A stretch of DNA of 6,507 bases from Phycisphaerae bacterium (lineage in GTDB: Bacteria; Planctomycetota; Phycisphaerae; UBA1845; PWPN01). Numbering within the stretch: position 1 is the first letter of the stretch; each line of letters opens with the position of its first letter. The translations under genes and the position numbers were made by a program. Below, piece after piece: positions 5,628 through 6,507 of this stretch. The DNA is taken from contig PWPN01000083.1 in NCBI GenBank assembly GCA_003557125.1, forward strand, positions 1-6,507, in the 5' to 3' direction. Under the pieces are notes generated by a model. The model ran no database searches. It had not been told where the DNA came from and worked only from the letters and a program-made list of their open reading frames with translations.

Positions 5628-6506
5628 TTATGCGCGCAGCGCGGTCGGCAACAGGTCGGCGGTGTCGGCCGTCACCGTGTCGAGCCAGGCCACGAGATCG
5701 TCAAAGAAATCCGAGGGGTCCGGTTCGAATTCGAGCGTGTGGTGCGCGTCGGCATATTCGGTGATCTCGCACCGCTGCCAGGGCAGTTGCCGGACGAATG
5801 CGCGCGTGCGTGCATTGTCGATGATGCGGTCATGGCCGGCCAGGTAGAGTTTCAGGGGGATCCGGCATTCGTTGACGGTGCGCCTGCGGAGGTATCCGTC
5901 AAGCGAGTTCGACGCCATGAGAAAGCCGGCGGTCACCTTCTTGAGTGCCAGCGCGTCGTTACGGATGAAGGCCTGGCGGTCGGGGTTCGCGGTGAACAGG
6001 GCCGGGTCCTGCAGCGGGATATCGAATAGTCGACGACGCGCCACCAGGGCTGCCCATGCGACCTTGAGCTTCTCGATAACGGGCAGGTCGACAACGGGAA
6101 ACAAGCCCGGTGCTATGAGCGTGACGCTCTGGACGCGATGGGGAAGGTCGCAGCCGGCTGCGAGGGCGAGCTTGCCGCCCCAACTGACGCCGACGAGGTG
6201 AAACCGTTCCAGGCCGGTCCGCACGTGGAGTACGTTGCAGCACTCGGCGACATCCCGCAGCCAGCGTTTCGCGGAACGCACGTGACCGCGGTCGGTCCGG
6301 TTGCGCCCGCTGCCTCGGCGATCGGGCATCAGGACGGCCAAGCCCGACGCAGCCAGTTGACGGGCCGAGGCTTCGAACCATTGGCTGTGCGATTGTATGC
6401 CGTGCAGGTAGAGGACCGCTCCGCGCGGCTCGGATGGCATCCAGCACCGCGCGTAGGCTTCGTATCCGTCCGAATAGTGAATGGACATGGATTCCACGTC
6501 GCACAT
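5628..6506 (-). CDS. Alpha/beta hydrolase (serine hydrolase, monoacylglycerol-lipase-like)
   Basis: A protein of 292 residues as read, resembling the Hydrolase_4/S33 group of cytoplasmic serine hydrolases that cleave esters such as monoacylglycerols; the true substrate cannot be told. Visible features are an oxyanion-hole strand LYLHGIQSHSQWF (32-44), PDRRGSGRN (61-69) after the second core strand, the nucleophile elbow GVSWGG with S108, the probable acid D226 in AGHDRIID, and the probable catalytic histidine H254 in DAHHTLEFE. There is a lid region at about 140-210, and no signal peptide. The triad is complete. The ATG at 6506 is one base from the window end, so a longer start cannot be excluded; Met7 (at 6488) is an alternative that fits the usual family N-terminus. 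It lies 45 bp upstream of the secreted PHP enzyme on the same strand, so co-transcription is likely, though one product appears cytoplasmic and the other exported. Confidence 0.88.
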   Translation of the reverse strand: MCDVESMSIHYSDGYEAYARCWMPSEPRGAVLYLHGIQSHSQWFEASARQLAASGLAVLMPDRRGSGRNRTDRGHVRSAKRWLRDVAECCNVLHVRTGLERFHLVGVSWGGKLALAAGCDLPHRVQSVTLIAPGLFPVVDLPVIEKLKVAWAALVARRRLFDIPLQDPALFTANPDRQAFIRNDALALKKVTAGFLMASNSLDGYLRRRTVNECRIPLKLYLAGHDRIIDNARTRAFVRQLPWQRCEITEYADAHHTLEFEPDPSDFFDDLVAWLDTVTADTADLLPTALRA

Positions 6507-6507
6507 A

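Overview
The window reads as two unlike pieces of DNA joined near position 2330-2415. The left piece (1 to about 2370) looks haloarchaeal. It is rich in GAC/CGA/TCG words, its codons mostly end in G or C with CTC favoured for leucine, its proteins are strongly acidic, and its genes are packed with almost no gap. The right piece (about 2420 to 6507) looks bacterial. It has purine-rich Shine-Dalgarno sites, a lipobox signal peptide, a LysM envelope protein, a secreted PHP metalloenzyme and an intrinsic terminator. The overall style suggests a planctomycete-type bacterium, but that placement is an inference from style and not from a database search. The most economical explanation is a chimeric contig; a recent transfer cannot be excluded from sequence alone.

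Left piece: a Hanks-type Ser/Thr kinase with a C-terminal FHA domain (90-1349) is followed after 2 bp by a PP2C (PPM-type) phosphatase (from 1352). They form a kinase/phosphatase/phosphothreonine-reader cassette. The phosphatase has no stop codon of its own: its frame runs through the junction into a bacterial lipoprotein gene and stops only at 2800. The first 89 bases carry a 20-bp direct repeat with 27-bp period.

Right piece, plus strand: a small lipoprotein gene with its own ribosome binding site (2453-2800) is followed by 380 bp without a convincing protein gene. That gap holds a sigma70-like promoter (2891-2918) and then a run of back-to-back stem-loops (about 2935-3138) in front of a gene for a membrane-anchored protein with a long Pro/Ala linker and two LysM domains (3181-4191). 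A perfect 11-bp stem bidirectional terminator (4287-4317) separates it from the convergent genes.

Right piece, minus strand: an alpha/beta hydrolase (6506 to 5628, its start at the window edge) precedes a secreted PHP-domain metallohydrolase (5582 to 4359) by 45 bp, probably as one transcription unit.

The items most worth a second look are the hairpin array upstream of the LysM gene, the junction with its in-frame PP2C-lipoprotein read-through, and the kinase with an enlarged activation loop, a DFT in place of DFG, and a fused FHA domain.
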